64,000 nucleotides of DNA from an uncultured SAR86 cluster bacterium (GTDB lineage Bacteria > Pseudomonadota > Gammaproteobacteria > Magnimaribacterales > AG-339-G14): contig CACPMT010000005.1 in the NCBI GenBank assembly GCA_902635045.1, forward strand, positions 1-64,000. Reading direction: 5' to 3'. Below, piece by piece: positions 46,197 through 55,914 of this stretch. Numbering within the stretch: the first letter of the stretch is position 1; each line of letters begins with the position of its first letter. The notes under the pieces are model-generated. The model did no database searches, was not told the DNA's origin, and saw nothing but the letters and a program-made list of their open reading frames with translations. The position numbers were made by a program, and so were the translations under genes.

Positions 46197-46844
46197 ATGA
46201 AAATAATTCTTTTAGGTCCTCCAGGAGCGGGCAAGGGTACTCAGGCTGAAATCATATGTAAAAATTTTTCTATCCCCCATATCTCCACTGGAGATATGTT
46301 GAGAGAAGCCATAGCCAATGAAACAGCTACTGGAAAAATAGCTAAAGAAATTATGGATGCCGGAAATCTTGTTCCAGATGACGTAATTGTTAGTATGGTA
46401 AAAGAGAGAATAAAAAAAGAAGATTGCAGAAACGGCTTCTTATTTGATGGCTTTCCAAGAACCATTCCTCAAGCTGATGCCTTGGAAAATCAAGAAATAT
46501 TTGTAAATGTTGTTTTAGAGCTCACACTTAAAGACGAGTTGATTATAAATAGAATGTCCGGAAGAAGAGTTCATCAACCTTCAGGAAGAAGTTATCACTT
46601 AGAATTTAATCCGCCAGAAGAAGACGGAGTGGACGATGTCACGGGTGAGCCATTGATCCAGAGAGATGACGACAAGCCTGAGACAGTAAAAAACAGATTA
46701 GAAGTTTATTGGGAGCAAACTAACCCTTTGATTGTTTATTATAGATCGAAGTCTGTTCAAACAGATTTAAAATATGTTGAGATCGATGGTTCAAAGTCCA
46801 TGGAAAAAGTAAGCTCCCAAATACAAGCTGCATTGGAGGATTGA
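46197..46844 (+). CDS. adk: Adenylate kinase
   Basis: 215 residues, the long bacterial form. P-loop [15 protein letters not shown]-binding [23 protein letters not shown] and the LID region [19 protein letters not shown] are complete; LID cysteines are absent as in gammaproteobacteria. It interconverts AMP, ADP and ATP. It lies 11 bases after acpS. Confidence 0.98.
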   Translation: MKIILLGPPGAGKGTQAEIICKNFSIPHISTGDMLREAIANETATGKIAKEIMDAGNLVPDDVIVSMVKERIKKEDCRNGFLFDGFPRTIPQADALENQEIFVNVVLELTLKDELIINRMSGRRVHQPSGRSYHLEFNPPEEDGVDDVTGEPLIQRDDDKPETVKNRLEVYWEQTNPLIVYYRSKSVQTDLKYVEIDGSKSMEKVSSQIQAALED

Positions 46845-46848
46845 ATTC

Positions 46849-47520
46849 TTGCCAAATATTTTATCGATAGAAACTTCTAGCGCTTGTTGCTCTGTTTGTA
46901 TAAAAACAGACCAATTAGAAACACAACTTTATGAAAATGTTGCTCCAAACACGCATGGAGAAATCATTTTTGAATTTATTGAGATGGCTTTGAAAGAAAG
47001 CGAGATCAATAAAGAAGACTTAGATTACATTGCTTTTGGCAGTGGACCGGGATCATTTACTGGTTTAAGAGTAGGATGTTCGGTCGTGCAAGGCCTTGGC
47101 TACGGTTTGAAAGTGCCTGTCATACCAATTTCGAGTTTGAGAATTACTGCACAACAAGCCATTGAAAAATTTAATTCAAAAAAAATTGTTGTCATAAATG
47201 ATGCACACATGGAAGAGCTCTATGTTGGAGAATATAAATGTTCAAAAAACATTGCAGTAAATTTGAAACCTGATTATTTCATCCATAAAGACCGAATCAA
47301 CGAATTAATTAATTCTTTTCCGGAGGATTTTATTTTTATTGGCAATGCTATCAACCTTATTAAAAAGAATTTACAAAAAAAAATAATTCATAACTTCACT
47401 CCAAAGGCTAATTTTTGTTTCAAAATAGCTGATTATTTAATTCTTAATAAAAAATTTATTCCTGCTGAAGAAGTAACAATCAATTATATTTCTGGTGAAA
47501 ATCAATGGAAAAGAGCTTGA
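46849..47520 (+). CDS. tsaB: tRNA threonylcarbamoyladenosine modification protein TsaB
   Basis: 223 residues, ASKHA-fold. The opening ILSIETSSACCSVCI and the motif AFGSGPGSFTGLRVG are diagnostic of TsaB (YeaZ), which partners TsaD and TsaE in making t6A37 of tRNAs. The start is TTG at 46849 with a strong GGAGGA 8 bases upstream, 4 bases after adk. The C-terminal half is shorter in conservation than the N-terminal half, as usual. Confidence 0.93.
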   Translation: MPNILSIETSSACCSVCIKTDQLETQLYENVAPNTHGEIIFEFIEMALKESEINKEDLDYIAFGSGPGSFTGLRVGCSVVQGLGYGLKVPVIPISSLRITAQQAIEKFNSKKIVVINDAHMEELYVGEYKCSKNIAVNLKPDYFIHKDRINELINSFPEDFIFIGNAINLIKKNLQKKIIHNFTPKANFCFKIADYLILNKKFIPAEEVTINYISGENQWKRA

Positions 47521-47521
47521 A

Positions 47522-48292
47522 ATGGATTTAATCCAACTTACAGTTTTATCTCTTATACAAGGACTAACAGAATTCTTGCCCATTTCTAGTTCTGCTCATT
47601 TAATATTAGCTTCTAGTTACATGCATTGGCCTGATCAGGGAATTACAATAGATATCTTTGCGCACTTCGGTACTTTATTAGCTGTAATTCTTTATTTTCG
47701 TGAGGACCTAATAAAAGTTATAAAAACTTTTAATTTATTTGAAGAAAATAACTTAGGCTTAAATTTACTTCTCGCAACCATGCCAATCGCAATTATAGGT
47801 TTCATTTTTAAAGATTTTATCGAGCTGAACTTAAGATCAGAAGAGATTATTTTTTGGAGCACCCTTATTTTTGGAATTGCTCTAATTTTTAGTTATAAAT
47901 TTTCTGGCAATACAAAAAATGCTTTTCAAATTTCTTTAAAGGACTCGTTATTTATTGGCAGCTCTCAGATTTTTGCCTTGATTCCTGGAACATCGCGATC
48001 AGCGGTAACTATGCTTGCCGCTCTCGCTTTAGGATATGGTAAGTCCGATGCAGCAAGATTTAGTTTTTTGCTCGCTGTACCAACTTTATCTATTGTATTC
48101 TTAGGAGAATTAGTTGACTTAAGCCATGCAACTTATGAAGTTAATTATTTTGAACTCGGCTATGTTACTACTCTGTCTTTTATTAGTGCGATAAGTTGCA
48201 TACATTTTTTTTTAAAATTTATTGAAAAAATAGGCTTTGTTCCTTTTGGGATTTACAGGCTTTTTCTTGCTGGCTTTATTTTAATTTTTTAA
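47522..48292 (+). CDS. uppP: Undecaprenyl-diphosphatase
   Basis: 256 residues from the ATG at 47522; an upstream GTG at 47495 inside tsaB is rejected because UppP proteins begin just before this point. About eight membrane helices. The catalytic motifs EFLPISSSAHL and PGTSRSAVTML are intact. It recycles the lipid carrier of peptidoglycan synthesis. It follows 1 base after tsaB. Confidence 0.96.
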   Translation: MDLIQLTVLSLIQGLTEFLPISSSAHLILASSYMHWPDQGITIDIFAHFGTLLAVILYFREDLIKVIKTFNLFEENNLGLNLLLATMPIAIIGFIFKDFIELNLRSEEIIFWSTLIFGIALIFSYKFSGNTKNAFQISLKDSLFIGSSQIFALIPGTSRSAVTMLAALALGYGKSDAARFSFLLAVPTLSIVFLGELVDLSHATYEVNYFELGYVTTLSFISAISCIHFFLKFIEKIGFVPFGIYRLFLAGFILIF

Positions 48293-48294
48293 AG

Positions 48295-49017
48295 ATGAAT
48301 CATCCTTATGTTTCATACTTCAAAATTGAAGAAAAAAAACTTGCTCAACAATTTGCAGATAGACATGAGCTAACTCTCGCTTCTCCAAGGCAAATTAGAA
48401 TAAAAAAGGGTCTCAAACTCGTAATCTGGATTACTAAAGATCAAATTTTTCTTCAAGACCTGGGCGATAAAAATTCAAAACCTTTTATTTTAGATTTTAG
48501 GTTATTAGATAAAGAAAAGAGCGACAGAGGTTTAATAAAAAAGTGCTTCTCTAAATTTGATAAGTCAAGCAAGGTTTTTGATTTAACTGCTGGGTTTTGT
48601 CAGGATGCATATTGCATTGCTAATCTAGGATTTGAAGTAACAGCATATGAAAAAGAATCGTGGTTATTTGAGTTCACTAAAAACTGTTTAAATTTTTCAA
48701 AAAAAGAAAATCTAAAATTATTTAATTTAAATTCTTTAGAAGTTTTAAACACATTCACACAAAAAGACATTCTATTCATTGACCCAATGTTTGAAGTCAA
48801 TAGTAAATCTCTAGCAAAAAAAGAAATTCAATTTTTGAGAAAGTGCATTCCAAGCTCTTTAGAAAAGGAAATTATTGATGCCTCGATAAAATCTTCAGCA
48901 GGTTTAATAGTTATTAAAAGACACAAATTAAGCAACACCAGAAATTTAACTAAACCATCATATGTGATAAAGGGAAAGGTTATTTCTCTAGAAGTTTTCG
49001 ATAGAAGAGGGCTCTAA
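48295..49017 (+). CDS. rsmJ: 16S rRNA (guanine1516-N2)-methyltransferase
   Basis: 240 residues. SAM-binding motif KVFDLTAGFCQDAYCIANLG, later IDPMF (catalytic NPPY-like position) and SLAKKEIQFLRK are diagnostic of RsmJ (YhiQ), which methylates G1516 of 16S rRNA. The preceding RGLIKKCF segment also fits. It begins 2 bases after uppP and meets the next gene tail to tail with a 4-base overlap. Confidence 0.9.
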   Translation: MNHPYVSYFKIEEKKLAQQFADRHELTLASPRQIRIKKGLKLVIWITKDQIFLQDLGDKNSKPFILDFRLLDKEKSDRGLIKKCFSKFDKSSKVFDLTAGFCQDAYCIANLGFEVTAYEKESWLFEFTKNCLNFSKKENLKLFNLNSLEVLNTFTQKDILFIDPMFEVNSKSLAKKEIQFLRKCIPSSLEKEIIDASIKSSAGLIVIKRHKLSNTRNLTKPSYVIKGKVISLEVFDRRGL

Positions 49018-49448
49018 ATCCACCTTCTAACTTTTGAGGAGTAAGTTTCCCAATCTTCAGAAAATAATTCTTTAAGTTTTTTTTCTTCGTGGGAGATCCA
49101 AGTAAAATTAATGATTACTCCGAAAACAAAGGAAATAATAATCGCTGACAAAGATGACATTAAAAAAGCTACTCCAACTAAAAAAGTTAGCATGCCCAAA
49201 TAGATTGGATTTCTTGAAAACCTAAAAGGACCAGAGGAAATGAGCACCTCTGGTGTTCCGTCAGGAATAAAAGTTGTTTTCATTTTTCTCATAAATCTAA
49301 AGCTAACAAAAACTAAAGAAATTCCTGAAATAACAAGAATTAAACCTAATAAAGAGCTTAGATCAATTGATATAGGGAAAGAAAATAAAAGAATTATCTG
49401 CAACACAAAGCTTGCTAATAAGATGATTGGTGGGAAAGTAATTTTCAT
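49014..49448 (-). CDS. Isoprenylcysteine/phospholipid methyltransferase-like membrane protein
   Basis: 144 residues with about four hydrophobic helices. The motif GPFRFSRNPIYLGMLTFLVG (RNPxYxG) and a late ISHEEKKLKELFSEDWETY are hallmarks of the ICMT/PEMT-like methyltransferase fold. The target is unknown in bacteria of this type; the protein is short but complete. It lies 21 bases downstream of plsB on the same strand, so a lipid role would fit but is inferred. Confidence 0.75.
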   Translation of the reverse strand: MKITFPPIILLASFVLQIILLFSFPISIDLSSLLGLILVISGISLVFVSFRFMRKMKTTFIPDGTPEVLISSGPFRFSRNPIYLGMLTFLVGVAFLMSSLSAIIISFVFGVIINFTWISHEEKKLKELFSEDWETYSSKVRRWI

Positions 49449-49469
49449 TAATTAAATATATCAAATAAA

Positions 49470-51851
49470 TTATTCTAAGTTGAACAGTTCTTCTCGCCAT
49501 TCAGGAGTTATGAAAGTCTTAAAATCTTCTTCAATTCTTTTAGTGATTTCGAGAGGATAAACAAATCCTTTTTCATCTTTTTTTACAAATTTTGCTTCAA
49601 TTAAATGATTTATGAATAAATCGAATGTCCATTTTTCCGAAAACTCTGGCATTAACCAGCTATGCCTTGCTTCAAGATTTTTTGAAATCTTACGACATTT
49701 TATTTCTAATTCATTAATAGAAATATGCGACTTTTCATTGCGCCATAGTTGCAACATTAAAATGTAAAATCTATCTATGCTCCTTTGTGCAATTCTTCCG
49801 AGCGCTTGACATTCAATAAATTGTTCTGAATTTACATCGGGCCTTTTTATTTCGTTATCTTCAATATTTAATATATTATTATCAATGAGTTTTTCGATAG
49901 ATTTTTCAATCTGAGTTTCAACCTCATCTAGATTCCAAGGAAGAAAATATTCTTCTGCAAAAAATGGATAAAGAGTCTTAGTTAAGTCAAAAATTTCACT
50001 TTTTTTAATCGATTCCCTAAATTGAAACATTCCACAAATCATAGAATCTAAGATCAATAAGTGAGAAATATTATTCTTATAAAAACTCAGCATCGCCGCT
50101 TGTTGAAAATTAAGTTTAATTTTCTTTGATTTTGATAGCTTATTTATCAATTGAAGCTTTTCGACTTTTTGTACAATTTCTTCCGAATCATATTCAGGAA
50201 TACTTATCTTCTCAGAATAATCTGATAACTTAATTAAGTTTGTATAAAGAGATATTCTTGCTTTTAGTTTTTCTTTTGAAAGACTAAATTTATTGGCGTT
50301 TAAAATTGCAGAAGCAAATAAAGCACTTGGAGTTACTACAGTAGCTTTATTTATGTTTTTCATTATTTGCTTCCCTAAAAGAGGGGTAAGATCATATAGC
50401 CATTTTTGATTAGGAGAGTTATCTAGTTCTTCGGAAATAATATTGTCAGTCCAATTTTCAAAGTTAGTATCTAAAAATTCTTTGAGATCTATTGGCTCTC
50501 CTATTTGCAGATATGCATTGCCCAAGTATCCTCTAAAGTCTCTTGCTACTCTAAAAATAGATCGCAAGCTTTCTTTTTTTTTGGTATCGCCCATCACTTC
50601 TTTATGATATGAGTTTCCTTCTAAAACTTTTTCATAGTTCATAGAGATAGGAACAAACTTAACAGGCTTTTCATCCATATCCTGAAAAGCCCTAATTATC
50701 ATAGAAATGATACCTGGCCTCGGCGGGAGCAATCTTCCTGATCTTGATCTGCCTCCTTCCGGAAAAAACTCGATTGAACTTCCTCTCTGTAATAATTTTC
50801 TTAAATGCTCATAAAATACTCTAGAGTACAATTTATTATTACCAAAAGACCTCCTCATAAAAAAAGCTCCACCATTTCTCAGAATTGGACCGATAATAGG
50901 TAAATTGAGGTTTTTACCAGCTACTATTTGTGGCATCATTAAATTGTTTAGATAAAGTTGATGCGATAGGGCTAAATAGTCAATATGACTTCTATGGGAG
51001 GGAGCATAAATAATTGTATTTTCGGCTGCTAATTTCTTTATCTGATCTAATCCAATTGAAAACAAACCTTCGTATCGAGAGTTCCAAAACCAATTTAAAA
51101 CTTTGTCATAAAGGTAAATTACTGGATAAGAAAAATTTGAACAGATTTCTAATGCATATTTTTCAGCAGTTTTTTTTAATCTATCTCTCTTTTTTTGGTT
51201 TTCTCCAGCCTCCAAATCAATTATTTTTTTAACTGATCTAGATTGAATTATTGCGTGAATAAGAGTTCTCCTACTTGAAATATCAATTCCTAGTTTAGCT
51301 TGTCGATGTTTTCTAAATCTGGCTCTTAAAAGTCTTTCGGTCTTAAGGACTAACTGAGATGGCTCTGCATTTTTTTTTAAAAATATTTCTTTTGTCTCTA
51401 AAGGCTTATGAAAATAAACAATAGCTTGTCTCCCATTAAAAATAGCTCTCAATAAATTCTTTACACTTGAAGCACCTTCCCAAGAATCTCTAAAAAAAAG
51501 CCTAACCCAATGATCTTCTCTGTCAGGCGCCTTACCCCAATAAACATCGACGGGAATAACAATTCGGTCTGCCGTTTTTTCTGGAGAATGAGCAAGTTCG
51601 TTTAATTCTCTAGGATGCCTTCTTCTGGGGCGTTGCCAAGGAAACAACCTTCGAGCGCCCTTGAGTTGGAAAAAATTTTTCTTAATTCTAGATGGGAAGA
51701 TATAAGAATTTTTCTTTGCACATTTTTTAAGCGCAGTGAGGTCATAACTAGATTCTGAAGACAGAACATACATAACCTTCCCTTTTTGCAGTAATTTTTC
51801 AGTTTCTTCTATTTCAAAATTTGCATCTGGGCTAATAAGAAAGTCAAGCAT
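49470..51851 (-). CDS. plsB: Glycerol-3-phosphate 1-O-acyltransferase
   Basis: 793 residues, the long PlsB type (E. coli 807). The HX4D motif is in APSHRSHIDYLALS and the substrate-binding block in EFFPEGGRSRSGRLLPPRPG. It acylates glycerol-3-phosphate at position 1, the first step of phospholipid synthesis, at the inner membrane. It is divergent from tRNA-Leu. Confidence 0.95.
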   Translation of the reverse strand: MLDFLISPDANFEIEETEKLLQKGKVMYVLSSESSYDLTALKKCAKKNSYIFPSRIKKNFFQLKGARRLFPWQRPRRRHPRELNELAHSPEKTADRIVIPVDVYWGKAPDREDHWVRLFFRDSWEGASSVKNLLRAIFNGRQAIVYFHKPLETKEIFLKKNAEPSQLVLKTERLLRARFRKHRQAKLGIDISSRRTLIHAIIQSRSVKKIIDLEAGENQKKRDRLKKTAEKYALEICSNFSYPVIYLYDKVLNWFWNSRYEGLFSIGLDQIKKLAAENTIIYAPSHRSHIDYLALSHQLYLNNLMMPQIVAGKNLNLPIIGPILRNGGAFFMRRSFGNNKLYSRVFYEHLRKLLQRGSSIEFFPEGGRSRSGRLLPPRPGIISMIIRAFQDMDEKPVKFVPISMNYEKVLEGNSYHKEVMGDTKKKESLRSIFRVARDFRGYLGNAYLQIGEPIDLKEFLDTNFENWTDNIISEELDNSPNQKWLYDLTPLLGKQIMKNINKATVVTPSALFASAILNANKFSLSKEKLKARISLYTNLIKLSDYSEKISIPEYDSEEIVQKVEKLQLINKLSKSKKIKLNFQQAAMLSFYKNNISHLLILDSMICGMFQFRESIKKSEIFDLTKTLYPFFAEEYFLPWNLDEVETQIEKSIEKLIDNNILNIEDNEIKRPDVNSEQFIECQALGRIAQRSIDRFYILMLQLWRNEKSHISINELEIKCRKISKNLEARHSWLMPEFSEKWTFDLFINHLIEAKFVKKDEKGFVYPLEITKRIEEDFKTFITPEWREELFNLE

Positions 51852-51894
51852 ATTTAAGTTTTGTTTTAGTTAAAGTGATAGAATTTCTCAAAAT

Positions 51895-51923
51895 TTGACG
51901 TATTTAACCACTAAAATTAAAGT
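51895..51923 (+). promoter_or_regulatory. Candidate promoter for tRNA-Leu
   Basis: TTGACG (51895-51900), a 17-base spacer and TAAAGT (51918-51923) lie 25 bases before the tRNA. The -35 element is strong, the -10 weak. Confidence 0.4.
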
Positions 51924-51948
51924 GTAATTTAATTTTACAACTAATTAT

Positions 51949-52034
51949 GCCGAAGTGGCGGAATTGGTAGACGCGCTCGATTCAAAATCGAGTGCCCAAA
52001 AGGCGTGAGAGTTCGAGTCTCTCCTTCGGTACCA
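51949..52034 (+). tRNA. tRNA-Leu (anticodon CAA)
   Basis: 86 bases including an encoded CCA. Acceptor GCCGAAG pairs with CTTCGGT (first pair G-U). Anticodon stem CTCGA/TCGAG encloses the loop TTCAAAA with anticodon CAA. A long variable arm (TGCCCAAAAGGCGTG region) and the T-arm GTTCGAGTC confirm a class II leucine tRNA. yajC follows 11 bases later. Confidence 0.97.
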
Positions 52035-52045
52035 GAGGAACTATT

Positions 52046-52357
52046 ATGATTGAAACTGAAATATTAACTGCTCAAACATCAAGTTTTTTAGGGCCACAAT
52101 TTATTCTATTGTTAGGGTTCATTGCTGTAATGTATTTTTTAATCATCAGGCCTCAAAATAAAAGAATTAAAGCTCAAAAAGAAATGATAGATAATTTAGC
52201 TGTTGGAGATGAGATTATTTCATCAGGTGGTTTAGTCTGCACAATTTCAAAGATATCAGACGATTTTTTGACAGTCAGAGCAAACGATACTCTATTCACA
52301 ATTAAAAGAGATGCTGTCAGCAGTATTTTGCCTAAAGGAACAATTAACTCTATATAG
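52046..52357 (+). CDS. yajC: Preprotein translocase subunit YajC
   Basis: 103 residues from the ATG at 52046, with AGAGGA 6 bases upstream; a longer reading from 51992 would run through the tRNA and is wrong. One membrane helix (LLLGFIAVMYFLIIRPQNKR) is followed by a conserved cytoplasmic domain (NLAVGDEIISSGG). YajC associates with SecDF in the Sec translocon. secD follows 8 bases later. Confidence 0.96.
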   Translation: MIETEILTAQTSSFLGPQFILLLGFIAVMYFLIIRPQNKRIKAQKEMIDNLAVGDEIISSGGLVCTISKISDDFLTVRANDTLFTIKRDAVSSILPKGTINSI

Positions 52358-52365
52358 ATAGTAAC

Positions 52366-54186
52366 GTGCTGCGTTTTCAGTTATGGAAAATCTTTCTAGT
52401 ATTCAGCGTTTTGTCGCTTGGCGTTATTTATTCGCTGCCTAATATTTTTCCTCCAGATCCAGCAGTTCAAATAACTTTTAATAGTTCGGGTGGCAGTTTT
52501 AATGACAGAGTTGTAGAAAATATTAGATCAAATGCTGAAAAGAAGAATATAAATTTTTTATCAGTTGAAAATGATGAAAATTCAATTTTGTTTAGGACAA
52601 ATAATTATTCTGATCAAATTTCTTTAAAACAACATTTTGAGGAAAGCTTAGATAATAATTTTGTAATTGCATTAAATCTTGCACCAAATACACCCGAGTG
52701 GCTTAAAAGTCTTAACGCTTTTCCTATGAAGTTAGGTCTAGATTTGAGAGGAGGAGTCCATTTTTTATTGGAAGCCGACACCGATCTCCTTGTAGAGGCT
52801 AAATTAGAGTCATCAATAAGTAATTTGAAGAGAATTTTAAAAGACATATCCTTAAAGCCAGCTGCTTTAGAAATAGAAGATACCAGTATTTTAATTTCCT
52901 TGAATACCCAACAAGATGCGGATCTTTTCACTGAAGCCTTTCAAAGACTAAATGGCTTTGAATTAGAGCCTCTAAATTCTTCAGATTATAGACTGAGATT
53001 AACCAATGAAGAGCTTGAACAAATGATTGACTATGCTGTTCTCCAAAATCTTAATACTTTGAGAAACAGAGTAAATGAATTAGGAATATCAGAACCAGTA
53101 GTGCAAAGACAAGGCGCTAAGAGAATATCTATTCAGCTTCCTGGTGTGCAAGATACAGCTGAAGCAAAAAAAATCATTGGCAAGACAGCAAATTTGGAAT
53201 TTAGATTGGAGGCAGAAAATAGAACTTCCTTGGCTTCAAGAGTTGAAAGATTTCCTTTCAATGGAAGAGAAGTAAATTTAGAAAAAAAATTAATAATTTC
53301 AGGAGATCAAGTTTCAGATGCAAGTGTTGGTTACGATGAAAATGGATTTCCTCAAGTTAATATAAGCCTGGATTCTGAGGGCGGTGCAAAAATGCACAGG
53401 TCTACAAGAAATAATGTTGGAACTAAAATGGCTGTCCTTTTTGTAGAAAGAAAATCTAAAACAGAATTGATTGACGGGATTCCAGAAGTAATAAATTTTT
53501 TTGAAAAAAGAATCATTAGTTTAGCTACTATTCAGTCAGCACTAGCAAGTCAATTTAGAATAACTGGCTTGGATTCTCCAGAGGAGGCTTCAGAATTAGC
53601 TTTGCTTTTACGAGCAGGTGCATTAGCGGCTCCTATGGATTTTGTTGAAGAAGGAACTATAGGACCATCCTTAGGTGCAGATAATATTAAATTAGGCATA
53701 CAGTCTTTATTGTTTGGGCTGGGCCTTGTTCTTTTGTTTATGATTTTCTATTACAAAATTTTTGGCCTCATTGCTAATTTAGCTGTAGTTTTAAATATAG
53801 TTTTGATTGTTTCAGTAATGTCTATTCTTTCTGCTACTCTAACCTTGCCTGGAATAGCTGGAATAGTTCTTACGATTGGAATGGCTGTGGATGCAAATGT
53901 ACTTATTTTTTCAAGAATTAGAGAAGAACTTAAAAATAAATTAAAGCCTCAGGATGCAATTTCGGCGGGTTACGATAGGGCGCTAATCACAATTGTTGAT
54001 GCAAATTTGACAACCTTGATCGTTGCAGTCATTTTATATGCAGTTGGTACAGGCCCAATTCAAGGCTTTGCCATCACCCTATCAATTGGAATTCTTACAT
54101 CTATGTTTACTGCAATTTTATTTACTCGAATGATGGTTTATTTCATTTATGGCAGAAGAAAAGAGATTGAAAAATTATGGATTTGA
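52366..54186 (+). CDS. secD: Protein translocase subunit SecD
   Basis: 606 residues, starting at GTG 52366. An N-terminal helix, the large periplasmic P1 domain with MKLGLDLRGGVHFLLEAD and a second half LNTLRNRVNELGISEPVVQ, then five membrane helices from about 440 including TLPGIAGIVLTIGMAVDANV. It uses the proton gradient to pull exported proteins across the membrane. It overlaps secF by 10 bases. Confidence 0.97.
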   Translation: MLRFQLWKIFLVFSVLSLGVIYSLPNIFPPDPAVQITFNSSGGSFNDRVVENIRSNAEKKNINFLSVENDENSILFRTNNYSDQISLKQHFEESLDNNFVIALNLAPNTPEWLKSLNAFPMKLGLDLRGGVHFLLEADTDLLVEAKLESSISNLKRILKDISLKPAALEIEDTSILISLNTQQDADLFTEAFQRLNGFELEPLNSSDYRLRLTNEELEQMIDYAVLQNLNTLRNRVNELGISEPVVQRQGAKRISIQLPGVQDTAEAKKIIGKTANLEFRLEAENRTSLASRVERFPFNGREVNLEKKLIISGDQVSDASVGYDENGFPQVNISLDSEGGAKMHRSTRNNVGTKMAVLFVERKSKTELIDGIPEVINFFEKRIISLATIQSALASQFRITGLDSPEEASELALLLRAGALAAPMDFVEEGTIGPSLGADNIKLGIQSLLFGLGLVLLFMIFYYKIFGLIANLAVVLNIVLIVSVMSILSATLTLPGIAGIVLTIGMAVDANVLIFSRIREELKNKLKPQDAISAGYDRALITIVDANLTTLIVAVILYAVGTGPIQGFAITLSIGILTSMFTAILFTRMMVYFIYGRRKEIEKLWI

Positions 54187-55088
54187 CTAATATCAGTTTT
54201 ATGAAAATTAGAAGGCAAACGACTGTTTTGTCGATAATTTTAATTGTTATTTCAATTTATTCTTTATTTGTGAATAAATTAAATTTCGGACTTGATTTCA
54301 CTGGCGGCTCTTTAATAGAAATAAGATTATCTGAAGACATAGATTCTTTGGAAGAGATTAGAGAGCTTTTACAATCCATGAATCTCAATGATTTCCAGGT
54401 AAATTATTTTGGCTCTAACAAAGACATTAGTATAAAGGTTCCTGGTGGTGAAGCTTCCATAGACGAAAGTTTATTAATTCAAAATTTAAAACAATATTTT
54501 GATTTTGAAGTAAGAAGACAAGAATTTGTCGGACCGCAAGTTGGTTCTGAATTGAGAGATCAAGGGGGCTTAGGTCTGTTAGCTGCATTGGCTGTAATGA
54601 TGGTTTATATCATGTTCAGGTTTCAGTATAAATTTGCTCTGGGAGCACTTTTGGCATTAATACATGATGTTTTGATTGTATTAGGTTTTTTTTCTTTTTT
54701 CTCTCTTGACTTTGATTTATCAGTCTTAGCAGCAATCCTGGCAGTAATTGGATACTCTCTTAACGATACGATAGTTGTTTCAGATAGAGTTAGAGAAAAC
54801 TTCAGAAAGAAGAGAAGATCCGATTCAGAAATTGCTATCAATAGGTCTCTTAGTCAAATGATAGGAAGGACTTTAATAACTTCCTTGACCACTTTATTGG
54901 TTTTGATTGCGCTTCTAATTTTTGGCGGAGAAACTATAAGTAATTTTTCTATTGCTTTGATAGTTGGAGTTATTTCCGGAACTTATTCTTCAATTTATAT
55001 TGTATGCAATACTTTGCTAAGTCTGAAAGTTACTTCAGAGGACTTGATGATAAGAAAAACCGAAGTCCTTGATGATGGAATGCCTTAA
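54177..55088 (+). CDS. secF: Protein translocase subunit SecF
   Basis: 303 residues. The conserved NFGLDFTGGSLIEIR after the first helix and the VIGYSLNDTIVVSDRVREN block in the membrane half identify SecF, partner of SecD. The ATG lies 10 bases inside secD. It meets suhB tail to tail with no gap. Confidence 0.97.
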   Translation: MDLTNISFMKIRRQTTVLSIILIVISIYSLFVNKLNFGLDFTGGSLIEIRLSEDIDSLEEIRELLQSMNLNDFQVNYFGSNKDISIKVPGGEASIDESLLIQNLKQYFDFEVRRQEFVGPQVGSELRDQGGLGLLAALAVMMVYIMFRFQYKFALGALLALIHDVLIVLGFFSFFSLDFDLSVLAAILAVIGYSLNDTIVVSDRVRENFRKKRRSDSEIAINRSLSQMIGRTLITSLTTLLVLIALLIFGGETISNFSIALIVGVISGTYSSIYIVCNTLLSLKVTSEDLMIRKTEVLDDGMP

Positions 55089-55883
55089 TTAGCTGAAGCA
55101 GTCTTTTAAAATGTCATTTAGGATTATTTCGTTGCATTTTTTATTTGCCGCTACAATGTGGTGACTTGAAGTAAAATTATCGTCCCCAAAAAGATCTGTA
55201 ACGAAACCTCCTGATTCTTTTACTAAAAGGGCACCAGCAGCAAAATCCCAGTGCTTCATTCCATAACCAAGGAAAGCGTCTAATTTTCCTGAAGCCACAT
55301 AAGCCAAATCGATCGCAGTCGAGCCTGTCCTTCTTAAAGTCAAATTTTGAGAGTATAAATTTCTAATAACTTTCATTTGATCCATCTTAGGAATTAATTC
55401 ATCAGAATAATGAAAAGAGTTACATATCAAAGAATTCCTAAGACTGGGGAGACTGGCAACTCTTGTTCTAGATTGATTCAAATACGCTCCTTTACCTCTT
55501 GATGCATAATATTCATCATCTCTAGTAATGTCATAAACTACTCCGTGTTCTAAAATCCCGTTCTCATAGCATGCAATGGAAACCGAATAGTAAGGAAAGC
55601 CATGAATAAAATTTGTAGTGCCATCTAACGGATCAATGACCCATAACAGCTTGGCATCTTCTTTGCCAGATTTACCTAACTCTTCTCCTTCAAAAGCGCT
55701 ATTTGGAAAAGACTGTTTAATAGTTTCTATGATTATTTTTTCAGCAATTTGATCAACTTGAGTCACAAAATCGGTAGGCCCTTTTTCAGAGATTTTTATT
55801 TTATCTTTTCTTCTAGAAAATTTACTTATTTCTTTTCCAGCAAGACGAGCAGCTTTGAGGGCTATATTTATTTTTGGTTCCAT
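55089..55883 (-). CDS. suhB: Inositol-1-monophosphatase SuhB
   Basis: 264 residues. Metal-binding motifs are FEGEELG, WVIDPLDGTTNFIHGFPYY and, near the C-terminus, MKHWDFAAGALLVKESGG. SuhB hydrolyses inositol phosphates in vitro and takes part in rRNA antitermination in E. coli. It is divergent from trmJ with a 31-base gap, an arrangement also seen in E. coli (trmJ-suhB), which supports both calls. Confidence 0.94.
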   Translation of the reverse strand: MEPKINIALKAARLAGKEISKFSRRKDKIKISEKGPTDFVTQVDQIAEKIIIETIKQSFPNSAFEGEELGKSGKEDAKLLWVIDPLDGTTNFIHGFPYYSVSIACYENGILEHGVVYDITRDDEYYASRGKGAYLNQSRTRVASLPSLRNSLICNSFHYSDELIPKMDQMKVIRNLYSQNLTLRRTGSTAIDLAYVASGKLDAFLGYGMKHWDFAAGALLVKESGGFVTDLFGDDNFTSSHHIVAANKKCNEIILNDILKDCFS

Positions 55884-55914
55884 AATTTTTGAAAAACAAT
55901 TGTAAACTATTGCA

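Noticed and set aside
51992-52045. Extended yajC reading through tRNA-Leu
   Set aside because: The region is a complete tRNA; the ATG at 52046 has a good ribosome-binding site.
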